64,000 bases of DNA from an uncultured Tenacibaculum sp. GTDB taxonomy: Bacteria > Bacteroidota > Bacteroidia > Flavobacteriales > Flavobacteriaceae. The position numbers and the translations under genes were made by a program. Below the pieces are notes generated by a model, which saw only the letters and a list, made by a program, of their open reading frames with translations, was not told the DNA's origin and made no database searches. This document shows, piece by piece, positions 17,116-25,945 of this stretch (position 1 is the first letter of the stretch; the number at the start of each line of letters is the position of its first letter). The DNA is taken from positions 50,627 to 114,626 of the forward strand of contig CANNGJ010000005.1 of NCBI GenBank assembly GCA_947504185.1. Reading direction: 5' to 3'.

Positions 17116-19356
17116 ATGAGAAAATACTCTACACTACTACTCTCTGCTCTTTTCGTTTCAGCATCCTTATTTGCTCAAGAAACAAAAAAAGAAAAAGAAC
17201 CTCAGAAGGGTCACACAAATCACAGTAAATTTCGTCAATTAAAAGACGTATTACCAACACCTACTAGTCAACGTTTAGCTTCAGGAGCTCCTGGATATGC
17301 TTACACACAACAAAAAGTAGATTATGTAATGGATTTACGTGTTGATGAAAAAACAGATCGTATTTATGGTGATGAAATGATTACTTATCACAATAACTCT
17401 AAAGATAATTTAGATTATTTATGGGTACAGTTAGATCAAAACATGCGTGCTCCTGATTCTAAAACTCCGTTAGCAAAATCTGAAGGAGCTAGTGGTTTTC
17501 AAACTCCAGATAAGTTTGTTACTAAACATATGGGTAGACAACTAGATTATGGTTTTAAATTAGAAGCTGTTAAAGATGCAGAAGGTAGAGATTTATCATA
17601 TATAGTTAATCGTACCATGATGCGTGTTAATTTACCTAAAACTTTAACTCCAGGTGGTGTATTTAAATTTCAAATTAAATGGAACTATTTAGTTAATAAT
17701 TATAGAAAAGATGGAGGTCGTTCAGGATATGAGTTATTTCCTGATGGAAACAAAAACTATACAATTGCTCAGTTTTTTCCTCGTTTAGCTGTTTATGACA
17801 ATGTAGAGGGATGGCAAAACACTCAATTTTGGGGTCGTAGTGAATTTGCTTTAGAATTTGGTGATTATGACGTTAAATTAACCGTACCTGCTGATCATAT
17901 TGTAGATGCTACAGGTGATTTACAAAACGAAAAAGACGTATTAACTAAAGAGCAACGTAAACGTTGGGAAAAAGCAAGAAAATCATATAAAGATCCTGTT
18001 TTTATTGTAACTCAAGAAGAAGCTGAAAAGGCTGAAAAAGGTCGTTCTACAAAAACAAAGACTTGGCACTTTAAAGCAAAAAATGTACGTGATTATGCAT
18101 TTGCTTCTTCAAGAAAATATATATGGGATGCCATGGCTGTAGATATTAATGGTAAAACTGTAATGGCAGTATCATTATATTCTAAAGAAGGTAATCCTTT
18201 ATGGGAAGAACATTCTACTAGAGTTGTTGCAAATACTTTAGAAGAATACTCTAAATTAACTTTTGATTATCCATATAGTAAAGCAATTTCTGTACATGCT
18301 GAAGATCAAGGAATGGAGTATCCTATGATTTGTTTTAACTTTGGAAGACCAAATCCTGATGGAACGTATTCTGATAGAACTAAAAATGGAATGATTGGAG
18401 TTATTACGCATGAAGTAGGACATAACTTCTTTCCTATGATTGTAAATTCTGATGAACGTCAATGGACATGGATGGATGAAGGTTTAAACTCTTTTGTTGA
18501 AATCTTAGCAGAATTAGATTATGATCCAAATTTTAATACAGGGAACTTACCTAAAGACATTGTTCGTTATATGGGAGGTGATCAAAGTAACTTATCCCCA
18601 ATTATGACACAAGGAGATGCTGTTCACCAATTTGGGCCTAATGCCTATACAAAACCTGCCGCTGGTTTATATATGTTACGTCAAACTATTATGGGACCAG
18701 AATTATTTGATTTTGCCTTTAGAACATACTCTCAACGCTGGATGTTTAAGCACCCTACTCCGGCAGATTTCTTTAGAACTATGGAAGATGCGTCAGGTAT
18801 GGATTTAGACTGGTTTTGGAGAGGTTGGTTTTATACAACTGATTACACAGATATAGGAATTAAAAAAGTAAAACCTTTATTTTTAACTGATACCCCTAAT
18901 GAAAAAATAGCTAACTTAATAAAAACAAATCCAAGAGCTAAAGCTTACTTTGATTCTTTAGGAGACATCGTTTTTATGACAGATAAAAAAGAAGATGCTA
19001 AAAGTACAAAAGTGCAAGAGTATTTAAATTCTTTACCTGCTGATAAAAAAGCAGCTTTAAAAGAATTACCAAAATATATGTATCAAGTAGAATTTGAAAA
19101 ACCAGGAGGTTTACCAATGCCTATTATTGTTGAGTTAACATATGCTGATGGTACTAAGAAACGTGAAACTTTCCCAGCACAAATATGGATAAAAGATGAT
19201 ACAAAAGCATATCGTGTATTTACATCTACTCAAGAAATTAAGAGTATTGTTGTAGACCCAGATTTAGAAACTGCCGATGTTGATACTTCAAATAATAGCT
19301 GGCCTAAGAAAACAACTAACAAGTTTGACCAGTTTAAAAACAAAGTAAAAAATTAA
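17116..19356 (+). CDS. M1-family metallopeptidase, copy 2
   Basis: A 746-residue secreted zinc peptidase, a tandem paralogue of the preceding gene. Signal peptide about 1-20. HEVGH is at 432-436 and the third ligand Glu at 455 (WMDEGLNSFVEI); the GMEYP motif is conserved. It differs from copy 1 by a lysine-rich insertion of about 60 residues near 590-655, before the final beta domain. It ends in the same NNSWPKKTTNKFD tail. It has its own upstream region with a terminator, inverted repeat and -7-like element, so it can be regulated independently of copy 1. Confidence 0.92.
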   Translation: MRKYSTLLLSALFVSASLFAQETKKEKEPQKGHTNHSKFRQLKDVLPTPTSQRLASGAPGYAYTQQKVDYVMDLRVDEKTDRIYGDEMITYHNNSKDNLDYLWVQLDQNMRAPDSKTPLAKSEGASGFQTPDKFVTKHMGRQLDYGFKLEAVKDAEGRDLSYIVNRTMMRVNLPKTLTPGGVFKFQIKWNYLVNNYRKDGGRSGYELFPDGNKNYTIAQFFPRLAVYDNVEGWQNTQFWGRSEFALEFGDYDVKLTVPADHIVDATGDLQNEKDVLTKEQRKRWEKARKSYKDPVFIVTQEEAEKAEKGRSTKTKTWHFKAKNVRDYAFASSRKYIWDAMAVDINGKTVMAVSLYSKEGNPLWEEHSTRVVANTLEEYSKLTFDYPYSKAISVHAEDQGMEYPMICFNFGRPNPDGTYSDRTKNGMIGVITHEVGHNFFPMIVNSDERQWTWMDEGLNSFVEILAELDYDPNFNTGNLPKDIVRYMGGDQSNLSPIMTQGDAVHQFGPNAYTKPAAGLYMLRQTIMGPELFDFAFRTYSQRWMFKHPTPADFFRTMEDASGMDLDWFWRGWFYTTDYTDIGIKKVKPLFLTDTPNEKIANLIKTNPRAKAYFDSLGDIVFMTDKKEDAKSTKVQEYLNSLPADKKAALKELPKYMYQVEFEKPGGLPMPIIVELTYADGTKKRETFPAQIWIKDDTKAYRVFTSTQEIKSIVVDPDLETADVDTSNNSWPKKTTNKFDQFKNKVKN

Positions 19357-19380
19357 ATTTTTATAATCGTTTATATATGA

Positions 19381-19412
19381 AAATCGCAGCTTGTTAGCTG
19401 CGATTTTTTTTC
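19381..19412 (+). terminator. Intrinsic terminator after M1 copy 2
   Basis: A 10-bp stem (AAATCGCAGC/GCTGCGATTT, 6-base loop) followed by a T tract. Confidence 0.9.
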
Positions 19413-19450
19413 ATGGATATATTAACTTCAAATAATCAATTTAAACGTCA

Positions 19451-19471
19451 TTCCGAACTTGTTTCGGAATC
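19451..19471. repeat. REP-like palindrome ATTCCGAA-N5-TTCGGAAT
   Basis: An 8-bp perfect inverted repeat within CGTCATTCCGAACTTGTTTC and its continuation. It closely resembles interspersed palindromic units I recall from many Flavobacteriia genomes. Only one copy occurs in this window, so its repeated nature is inferred. Confidence 0.5.
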
Positions 19472-19485
19472 TCTTCATAAAAAAT

Positions 19486-19520
19486 ATTGATTGTTTACGA
19501 TTAAAACCAACTATCAATAA
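19486..19520. repeat. Imperfect long inverted repeat beside the REP-like unit
   Basis: The arms TATTGATtGTT and AACtATCAATA (one mismatch) flank a 13-base centre. It lies between the REP-like unit and the lon terminator. There is no T tract, so it is not an obvious terminator; it may be part of the same repeat element. Confidence 0.4.
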
Positions 19521-19544
19521 AAAAAACCTCACAAAATGTGAGGC
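19521..19544 (-). terminator. Intrinsic terminator of lon
   Basis: The stem CCTCACA/TGTGAGG with a 3-base loop is followed on the minus strand by seven T residues, 10 bases after the lon stop. Confidence 0.88.
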
Positions 19545-19553
19545 TTTTATTAT

Positions 19554-22010
19554 TTAAACTAACTTCTTAGCATTCTTTACTTTCTGTTTGGTAAGTGCGA
19601 TATCAATTACCTCACTCATATCAGTTACATAATGGAATTTCATTCCTTTTAAATAACTTTCTTTAATTTCAAGAATATCTTTTTTGTTTTCACTACATAA
19701 AATAATCTCTTTAATATTAGCTCGCTTTGCTGCTAATATTTTTTCTTTAATTCCACCAACTGGTAATACTTTACCTCTTAAAGTAATTTCACCTGTCATG
19801 GCTAATTTATTCTTCACTTTACGCTGTGTAAATACAGATACTAACGAAGTTAACATGGTAATACCAGCACTCGGACCGTCTTTTGGAGTAGCTCCTTCTG
19901 GCACGTGAATATGAACATCGTAATTCTCTAATACTTCTGGATTAATTCCAAACTCTTCAGCATTAGATTTGATATACTTCATTGCTATGGTAGACGACTC
20001 TTTCATCACCTTACCTAAGTTACCAGTTATAGAAAGTGCCCCTTTTCCTTTAGACAAGATAGATTCAATAAATAAAATATCTCCTCCAACACTTGTCCAA
20101 GCTAAACCTGTTACAACACCAGCAACATCATTATTCTCATATTTATCTCGTTCTAAACGTGCTGGTCCTAAAATCGTTTCAATGTCTTCATTTGTTAAAG
20201 CTATATTGTACTCCTCCTCCATTGCAATCGACTTTGCAGCAAAACGAACTACTTTGGCTACTTGTTTTTCTAAACCACGAACTCCAGATTCGCGCGTATA
20301 ACCTTCAACAATTTTTTCTATTTGCTTTTTAGCAACCGTTAAATGTTCTGTTGTTAAACCATGCTCTTTTAATTGCTTCGGAAATAAATATTTCTTAGCA
20401 ATTTCTACTTTCTCTTCAATTGTATAACCAGTAACATTTATCAATTCCATACGGTCACGTAACGCCCATGGAATTTGACCTAAGTTATTCGCCGTAGCTA
20501 TAAATAATACTTTAGAAAGATCGTAACCTACTTCTAAATAGTTATCATAAAACTCTGTATTTTGCTCAGGATCTAATACTTCTAACATTGCAGAAGAAGG
20601 ATCACCTTGATGACTTTGACTTAACTTATCAATTTCATCTAAAACAAATACAGGGTTAGACGTTCCAGATTTTTTAATATTCTGAATTAAACGCCCAGGC
20701 ATTGCTCCGATATATGTCTTACGATGTCCACGAATTTCTGCTTCGTCACGTAAACCACCTAACGACATACGTACGTACTTACGTCCTAATGCTTCAGCAA
20801 CTGATTTTCCTAATGAAGTTTTACCAACTCCTGGAGGTCCGTATAAGCAGATAATAGGAGATTTCATATCGCCACGTAATTTTAAAACAGCTAAATGTTC
20901 TATAATACGTTCTTTTACTTTTTCTAACCCGAAATGATCTCTGTCTAATATTTTTTGAGCTTTCTTTAAATCGAATTTATCTTCAGAGTATTCACCCCAA
21001 GGTAATTCTAGCATCAATTCTAAATAATTACGTTGTACGCCATATTCAGCCATTTGAGGATTCATTCGTTTTAAACGATTAATTTCCTTATCAAATGTTT
21101 CTGCTACGTTCTTATTCCATTTTTTAGACTTCGACTTTTTTCTCATCTCATCTAACTCTTGATCATGAGAAACTCCACCTAATTCATCTTGAATGGTTTT
21201 TAATTGCTGATTTAAATAATATTCACGCTGCTGCTGATCTAAATCAGAACGTGTTTTAGATTGAATATCGTTACGCAATTGTAATTTTTGAAGCTCTTTA
21301 TCTAAGTTTTTCAAAGTTAAAAGTGCGCGTTCTTTCAAGTTATCTTTTTCTAATAAAACTTGTTTTTGTGCTACACTTAACTCCATGTTTGATGAAATAA
21401 AATTCACCAAAAACGAACTAGACTGTATGTTTTTAATAGCAAATGAAGCCTCAGAAGGTAACATTGGGTTCTCTTTAATAACCTCTAATGCTAACTCTTT
21501 AATAGATTCGATAATTGCATCAAATTCTTTTTGATCATCAATATCTCTATCATCAATTGCTTCTTGAACATTCGCTTTTAAATAAGGTTCTTCTTGCGTA
21601 ATTTCATTTATTTCAAAACGCTTTTTCCCTTGAATAATAACCGTTGTGTTACCATCAGGCATTTTTAAAACTCTTAAAATTTGTGCAACTACACCGGTTT
21701 TATGAATATCATCTAAACCAGGATCTTCAATTTCGATGTTCTTCTGAGAAACAACTCCAATTACTTTATCTCCTTTGTTAGCGTCTTTTATTAGCTGAAT
21801 AGATTTATCTCTACCTGCTGTAATAGGAATTACAACACCTGGAAATAACACGGTATTTCTTAAAGGTAAAATTGGAAGCTCAGAAGGAACTTCCTCTTTA
21901 TTCATATTTTCTTCATCCTCTGGTGTTAATAATGGAATTAACTCTGAATTCTCATTAAAAGCATCTTGAAGCGACAAATTGTCTAAATGTATTATTTTTG
22001 ATTTACTCAT
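19554..22010 (-). CDS. lon: ATP-dependent protease Lon (endopeptidase La)
   Basis: A cytoplasmic AAA+ protease degrading misfolded and regulatory proteins. An N-terminal substrate-binding domain (about 40-240) is followed by a coiled coil, the AAA+ module with Walker [10 protein letters not shown] (about 391-399) and Walker [10 protein letters not shown], and the C-terminal S16 domain. The catalytic Ser714 is in [11 protein letters not shown], and its Lys partner is in GGIKEK (about 755). At 818 residues it is full length, with a Bacteroidota-type acidic N-terminal extension. It is monocistronic with its own terminator. A TGTCA-N3-TGACA palindrome lies 13-25 bases upstream of the start and may mediate stress control. 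Confidence 0.97.
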   Translation of the reverse strand: MSKSKIIHLDNLSLQDAFNENSELIPLLTPEDEENMNKEEVPSELPILPLRNTVLFPGVVIPITAGRDKSIQLIKDANKGDKVIGVVSQKNIEIEDPGLDDIHKTGVVAQILRVLKMPDGNTTVIIQGKKRFEINEITQEEPYLKANVQEAIDDRDIDDQKEFDAIIESIKELALEVIKENPMLPSEASFAIKNIQSSSFLVNFISSNMELSVAQKQVLLEKDNLKERALLTLKNLDKELQKLQLRNDIQSKTRSDLDQQQREYYLNQQLKTIQDELGGVSHDQELDEMRKKSKSKKWNKNVAETFDKEINRLKRMNPQMAEYGVQRNYLELMLELPWGEYSEDKFDLKKAQKILDRDHFGLEKVKERIIEHLAVLKLRGDMKSPIICLYGPPGVGKTSLGKSVAEALGRKYVRMSLGGLRDEAEIRGHRKTYIGAMPGRLIQNIKKSGTSNPVFVLDEIDKLSQSHQGDPSSAMLEVLDPEQNTEFYDNYLEVGYDLSKVLFIATANNLGQIPWALRDRMELINVTGYTIEEKVEIAKKYLFPKQLKEHGLTTEHLTVAKKQIEKIVEGYTRESGVRGLEKQVAKVVRFAAKSIAMEEEYNIALTNEDIETILGPARLERDKYENNDVAGVVTGLAWTSVGGDILFIESILSKGKGALSITGNLGKVMKESSTIAMKYIKSNAEEFGINPEVLENYDVHIHVPEGATPKDGPSAGITMLTSLVSVFTQRKVKNKLAMTGEITLRGKVLPVGGIKEKILAAKRANIKEIILCSENKKDILEIKESYLKGMKFHYVTDMSEVIDIALTKQKVKNAKKLV

Positions 22011-22022
22011 ATCTTATGTATC

Positions 22023-22035
22023 TGTCATAGTGACA
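22023..22035. promoter_or_regulatory. Palindrome TGTCA-N3-TGACA in the lon leader
   Basis: A perfect 5-bp inverted repeat with a 3-base spacer lies 13-25 bases before the lon start codon. The layout fits an operator or a short leader hairpin; a stress-regulator site is an inference from the identity of the gene. Confidence 0.4.
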
Positions 22036-22233
22036 TTTCTCTATTTTAAGTTCTAATAGAAAAACCACTCTTAAATCTGTAAATATTTGATAAACAATGA
22101 TGTATAAATAAAACATCTTTTTATCCACTTATATAAGTCAATTCTTATGCCAAGTAAAACTTTGTAATTAACTTGTAACTATTTATTAATTCTGTCGTCA
22201 TATTATTATATTTTTACAAAAAGCTAACTAACA

Positions 22234-22917
22234 ATGAAAACTAAACTATTCTTTATTTCTATTCTATTATTAATTACAAGTTGTACTTCAAAAAAAAATT
22301 CTGAAGACTTTATGCAAAAAGCTTCTGGACGCTACTTTTTTAATGCTGATGAAGTAATAGAAATAAAATTTAATGAAGGAAGTTTATTACTAAACTGGAG
22401 AAAGCAAAACTTAGAACCTTTAAAAATTAATGATAGTACTTTTTATGCTCGTGAATTAAATGAAAAACTAGTTTTCAATACATCTAAAAACCTTATAAAA
22501 CTAGCTGAAAAGCGTGAGCATGAGGGAAAAAAATATGTTTTCAATAAATTAAAAGAAGGTGAAAAAACACCTAGTGAGTATTTAGCTGCTAACAATTTTG
22601 AGGAAGCTTTAAATGGTTATAAGAATATAAAATTAAAAGATAGTTTAAATCCTGTAATAAGAGAGCGAAACTTAAATCGTTTAGGGTATAGTTATTTATC
22701 TAAAAACAAATTTGAAGAAGCCATAAATGTATTTAAAATCAACATAGAATTATATCCAAAAAGTTCTAATACATATGATAGCACAGGTGATGCTTATTTA
22801 AAAATGAAAGATACTGTTAACGCTATCGTATATTACAAAAAGTCGTTAGGTATAAACCCTGAAAATAGAAGTTCTAAAAGAGCTTTGAATAAGTTAACTA
22901 AAAAAGAAAACGATTAA
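22234..22917 (+). CDS. TPR-repeat lipoprotein
   Basis: A 227-residue predicted lipoprotein: the lipobox ITSC places the lipidated Cys at residue 17, followed by a Ser/Lys-rich linker. Residues about 25-110 form a small domain with no recognised family (SGRYFFNADEVIEIKF). The C-terminal 110 residues contain at least two tetratricopeptide repeats (LNRLGYSYLSKNKFEEAINVF; YDSTGDAYLKMKDTVNAIVYYKKSLGINP). It is likely an outer-membrane-anchored scaffold for protein interactions, and no catalytic role is apparent. It is divergent from lon (223 bp apart) and followed 2 bases later by the BstA-like gene, so the two are probably co-transcribed. Confidence 0.8.
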   Translation: MKTKLFFISILLLITSCTSKKNSEDFMQKASGRYFFNADEVIEIKFNEGSLLLNWRKQNLEPLKINDSTFYARELNEKLVFNTSKNLIKLAEKREHEGKKYVFNKLKEGEKTPSEYLAANNFEEALNGYKNIKLKDSLNPVIRERNLNRLGYSYLSKNKFEEAINVFKINIELYPKSSNTYDSTGDAYLKMKDTVNAIVYYKKSLGINPENRSSKRALNKLTKKEND

Positions 22918-22919
22918 TA

Positions 22920-23447
22920 ATGGATGAACTAAAATATCCAATAGGAAAGCCAACAATTCCTGAAAACATTTCACCTAGAAATATATCTGAGTGGATAACT
23001 GTTTTAGAGGATTTTCCAAATCGATTAGAACTTTTGGTTAGCAACTTATCTGAAAAACAATTAGACACTCCTTACAGAGATGGTGGCTGGACTATACGAC
23101 AAGTAGTACATCATTGTGCTGATAGCCATCATAATTCTTATACAAGATTTAAATGGGCTTTAACAGAAGATAAACCTGTTATAAAAGCTTATTATGAAGA
23201 TCGTTGGGCTGAATTATTTGATTCTAAGTCTGCACCTATTGAATTATCGTTAAATTCATTAAAAGCCTTACATACTAAATGGGTATATTTTTTAAAAGGC
23301 TTAACTGTAGATGATTTAAATAAAAACTTCATCCACCCGGATGGGTTTGAAGATGTTGATTTAAAAGAAAATATTGGTATTTATGCATGGCATTGTAATC
23401 ATCACTATGCACACATAGAAAACTTACTAAAAAGAAAAGGTTGGTAA
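22920..23447 (+). CDS. YfiT/BstA-like DinB-fold protein (putative thiol S-transferase or metal-dependent hydrolase)
   Basis: A 175-residue cytoplasmic protein of the YfiT/BstA subgroup of the DinB superfamily. The metal-binding histidines appear in VVHHCADSHHNSY (about 62-73) and YAWHCNHHYAHIENL (about 155-169), and the characteristic YYEDRWAEL segment is present. In Firmicutes BstA transfers bacillithiol to electrophiles. Whether this organism makes bacillithiol cannot be read here, so the substrate is open. It follows the TPR lipoprotein by 2 bases and converges on the LysM gene with an 18-bp gap and no terminator. Confidence 0.88.
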   Translation: MDELKYPIGKPTIPENISPRNISEWITVLEDFPNRLELLVSNLSEKQLDTPYRDGGWTIRQVVHHCADSHHNSYTRFKWALTEDKPVIKAYYEDRWAELFDSKSAPIELSLNSLKALHTKWVYFLKGLTVDDLNKNFIHPDGFEDVDLKENIGIYAWHCNHHYAHIENLLKRKGW

Positions 23448-23465
23448 TTATAAAAGGTCTAGATA

Positions 23466-23903
23466 TTAATGCTCGTGCTTAAGAATACTTATATCACCTT
23501 TTAAAAAGGCATTCTTTTCTTCCATATTATGAGCGTAGCCGATAATTATATTTTTACCAGCTCCTAATTCTTTAATCGTTTTTAAATTATTTAATTGATA
23601 TAAATTATCAATAGTTAAATCAAATTTTTTGGCTATGGTAACTATAGTTTCTCCTTTTTTAACTTTATATGTAATTGTTGGGTCAAAAATATCATCATCA
23701 TTTTCTTCCTCTTCTTCTATAATAACACTAAGTTTTTTCTTTACTTTTTTAGGAAATTCTCTAGTAACCTTTCCTGTAATTAGGTTAATATAAGCAGGCT
23801 TTCCTTTTAAAGAAATTAGGTTCCATCCTTTAGGTAATTTTAGTTTTTGAGAAAAGATGTATGTACAATTAAATAATAAAAAAACAACGATAATCTTTTT
23901 CAT
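23466..23903 (-). CDS. Exported LysM protein with a WW-like N-terminal motif
   Basis: A 145-residue exported protein. The ATG at 23903 is chosen because it places the signal peptide (about 1-18, IIVVFLLFNCTYIFSQ) directly at the N terminus; an upstream ATG at 23924 would add seven residues. A LysM domain (about 79-123; YKVKKGETIVTIAKKFDLT, LYQLNNLK) predicts peptidoglycan binding. Between them lies an unusual segment (23-51) with LPKGW, a Y-I-N-L-I-T-G turn and a final F-P, resembling a WW domain, then an acidic linker. The function is probably an envelope-anchored adaptor. It is encoded just downstream of lysE on the same strand. Confidence 0.78.
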   Translation of the reverse strand: MKKIIVVFLLFNCTYIFSQKLKLPKGWNLISLKGKPAYINLITGKVTREFPKKVKKKLSVIIEEEEENDDDIFDPTITYKVKKGETIVTIAKKFDLTIDNLYQLNNLKTIKELGAGKNIIIGYAHNMEEKNAFLKGDISILKHEH

Positions 23904-23931
23904 CTTATAAGCTTGGTTGCCCAAATATAAA

Positions 23932-24546
23932 TTATAATAATATTAAAATTGCTATACCTATAAAAACAATTATTTGTGCCCATTTTAAGTACACACCTAT
24001 TTTATCATTCTTTTTAATTGATTCTGAGATAGTTCCGGCTAAAATTGCTATTGTTGAAAAAATTATAAATGACGCTAAAATAAATAATCCTCCTAATACA
24101 TAAAACTGTACTACTGTTGAAATTGTATCTGAAAACAAAAATTGAGGAAAGAAAGCTAAAAAGAAAATAGTTACTTTCGGATTTAACACATTCATCCAAA
24201 AGCCTTTTTTAAATAGTTCAAACGTAGATTTTTTCTCTACATTGTCGGTTGAAAAAGCAATTTTAGCATCACTTTTATATACTTGATAGGCTAAATACAA
24301 TAAATACCCTGCACCTAGTAATTTAATAACAAAAAAGAGTTTCGGATTTTGATTGATAATTTCTGAAACCCCAAAAGCAACTAACGTTGTATGAATAATA
24401 CAACCAGTCATTAAACCAGCAACAGTTGCTAAGCCATATTTTTTACCGTTTACAATACTTTGAGTGAGTACAAAAATATTATCTGGTTCTGGAGAAAAAG
24501 CCAATGTAGCTGTGGCTAATACAAAAGAGATGAGGGTTTCTAACAT
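23932..24546 (-). CDS. LysE/RhtB-family amino-acid exporter
   Basis: A 204-residue inner-membrane protein with five to six hydrophobic segments. The N terminus (TLAFSPEPDNIFVLTQSIVNGKKYGL) corresponds to the LysE/RhtB signature, with SPEPD where PGPN is usual, and GFWMNVLNPKVTIFFLAFFPQF is the conserved mid-protein block. The family exports basic or neutral amino acids such as threonine or homoserine lactone; the substrate is not predictable. It is separated by 3 bases from the upstream membrane gene and 28 bases from the LysM gene, suggesting a minus-strand operon with pyrD. Confidence 0.9.
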   Translation of the reverse strand: MLETLISFVLATATLAFSPEPDNIFVLTQSIVNGKKYGLATVAGLMTGCIIHTTLVAFGVSEIINQNPKLFFVIKLLGAGYLLYLAYQVYKSDAKIAFSTDNVEKKSTFELFKKGFWMNVLNPKVTIFFLAFFPQFLFSDTISTVVQFYVLGGLFILASFIIFSTIAILAGTISESIKKNDKIGVYLKWAQIIVFIGIAILILL

Positions 24547-24549
24547 TGA

Positions 24550-24861
24550 TTAAAACATTATAGTTAGTATATATAGTGCTATGTAATATAACTCGGGAAC
24601 AAATCCAATGAATGCAAATATTAATTTTTCTCTAAAATTACATCTTTTTTGAAACCAAATAATTAATGGGTAAACCAGGGATAGTAATAAACCAACATAG
24701 ATTAATCCTTTTGAAATCTTATTTCCTAAGATATATAAATTTCTATCTGATATTTGGTATCTAGCAATAATACCTCTTAAAAAAAAGTATTGTAGTAATA
24801 ACAAGTAAATTAATAATAGTAATAACCTATAATCAAGAAAAAAAGTTAATATTTTTTTCAT
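24550..24861 (-). CDS. Small integral membrane protein, unrecognised
   Basis: A 103-residue protein with three hydrophobic segments (about 10-32, 50-68, 80-102) joined by short basic loops. I recognise no family. It lies 2 bases after the pyrD stop and 3 bases before the lysE start, so it is almost certainly co-transcribed with both. The second loop contains WFQKRCNFREK, the only cysteine-containing stretch. Its function cannot be inferred. Confidence 0.65.
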   Translation of the reverse strand: MKKILTFFLDYRLLLLLIYLLLLQYFFLRGIIARYQISDRNLYILGNKISKGLIYVGLLLSLVYPLIIWFQKRCNFREKLIFAFIGFVPELYYIALYILTIMF

Positions 24862-24863
24862 TT

Positions 24864-25898
24864 TTAGCTTTCTGCTAAAATAGCTTTATTGATTCTTTTT
24901 ACCAAGCTAGGTCCTTCATAGATAAAACCTGTATAAATCTGTATTAAATCAGCTCCAGCATTTAGCTTGTCTAGAGCATCTTTTTCAGAATGTATACCTC
25001 CTACTCCAATAATCGGAAATGCTTTATTAGAATTATCGGCTAAGTATTTAATAACACGCGTACTTCTATCTTTAACTGGTTGTCCACTTAAACCTCCATT
25101 ACCAATTTCTTTTAAACGTTCGTCAGAAGCTTTTAAACCTTCTCTATTCACTGAAGTATTTGATGCTATCACTCCATCAATTTTAGTTTCAGCAACTAAT
25201 TCAATAATTTCATCTAACTGTTGATTATTTAAATCCGGAGCTATCTTTAATAAAATTGGTTTTTGCTTAGTTTCTTTATTATTTAATTGCTGAACCTCAG
25301 TAATCAATTCTTTTAAATATTCAACATCATCTAACTTTGCGTGACTACCAACGTTTGGACAACTTACATTCAGTACAAAATAATCTACATACGGATGCAA
25401 TCCTTTAAAGCACTCAACGTAATCTTCAGTATAATTTTCAGGAGCTGTATTGGTGTTTTTACCAATATTTCCTCCTATAATTATCTTGCCTTTATTCTTT
25501 TTTAACTGCTCTATAGCAATTGATAATCCTTCATTGTTAAATCCCATTCGATTAATGATTCCTTTATCATCTTTTAAACGGAATAATCTCTTCTTAGGAT
25601 TTCCAACTTGTCCTTTAGGAGTTACGGTTCCAATTTCCACAAAGCCAAAACCAAAATCTGCCAACTCGTTATACAAAACTGCATTTTTATCAAAACCTGC
25701 TGCTAAACCTACTGGATTTTTAAATATTAATTCGAATAAATTACGTTCAAGTTTTTTATCATTTACCTGATACATTCCTCTAAAAATTGATGGAACGAAA
25801 GGTATTCTAGATAAAAGTTTTACTAATAAAAAAGTAAAATGGTGTATCTTTTCTGGGTCGAAAAGAAAGAAAATTGGACGAATGATTAGTTTATACAT
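24864..25898 (-). CDS. pyrD: Quinone-dependent dihydroorotate dehydrogenase (class 2)
   Basis: Oxidises dihydroorotate to orotate in pyrimidine synthesis, passing electrons to the quinone pool at the inner membrane. The ATG at 25898 (344 residues, [20 protein letters not shown]) is chosen because class 2 enzymes begin this way; an ATG nine codons upstream is less likely. Features are the N-terminal amphipathic membrane helix pair (about 1-40), [21 protein letters not shown] with the class 2 catalytic Ser, and the FMN-phosphate-binding GVGGI near the C terminus. Two genes for membrane proteins follow closely. Confidence 0.96.
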   Translation of the reverse strand: MYKLIIRPIFFLFDPEKIHHFTFLLVKLLSRIPFVPSIFRGMYQVNDKKLERNLFELIFKNPVGLAAGFDKNAVLYNELADFGFGFVEIGTVTPKGQVGNPKKRLFRLKDDKGIINRMGFNNEGLSIAIEQLKKNKGKIIIGGNIGKNTNTAPENYTEDYVECFKGLHPYVDYFVLNVSCPNVGSHAKLDDVEYLKELITEVQQLNNKETKQKPILLKIAPDLNNQQLDEIIELVAETKIDGVIASNTSVNREGLKASDERLKEIGNGGLSGQPVKDRSTRVIKYLADNSNKAFPIIGVGGIHSEKDALDKLNAGADLIQIYTGFIYEGPSLVKRINKAILAES

Positions 25899-25910
25899 AA
25901 TTATCAAATA

Positions 25911-25940
25911 TAAAAAAAGCCCCAATAATTATTGGAGCTT
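25911..25940 (-). terminator. Intrinsic terminator of pheT
   Basis: A stem of about 10 bp with one mismatch (CTCCAAT/ATTGGGG core) is followed by seven T residues on the minus strand. It lies just after the pheT stop and ends only 13 bases before the pyrD start codon. Confidence 0.8.
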
Positions 25941-25945
25941 CTGAA

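Noticed and set aside
19684..20332. Plus-strand open frames opposite lon
   Set aside because: They reflect codon bias of the antisense lon sequence; no independent evidence.
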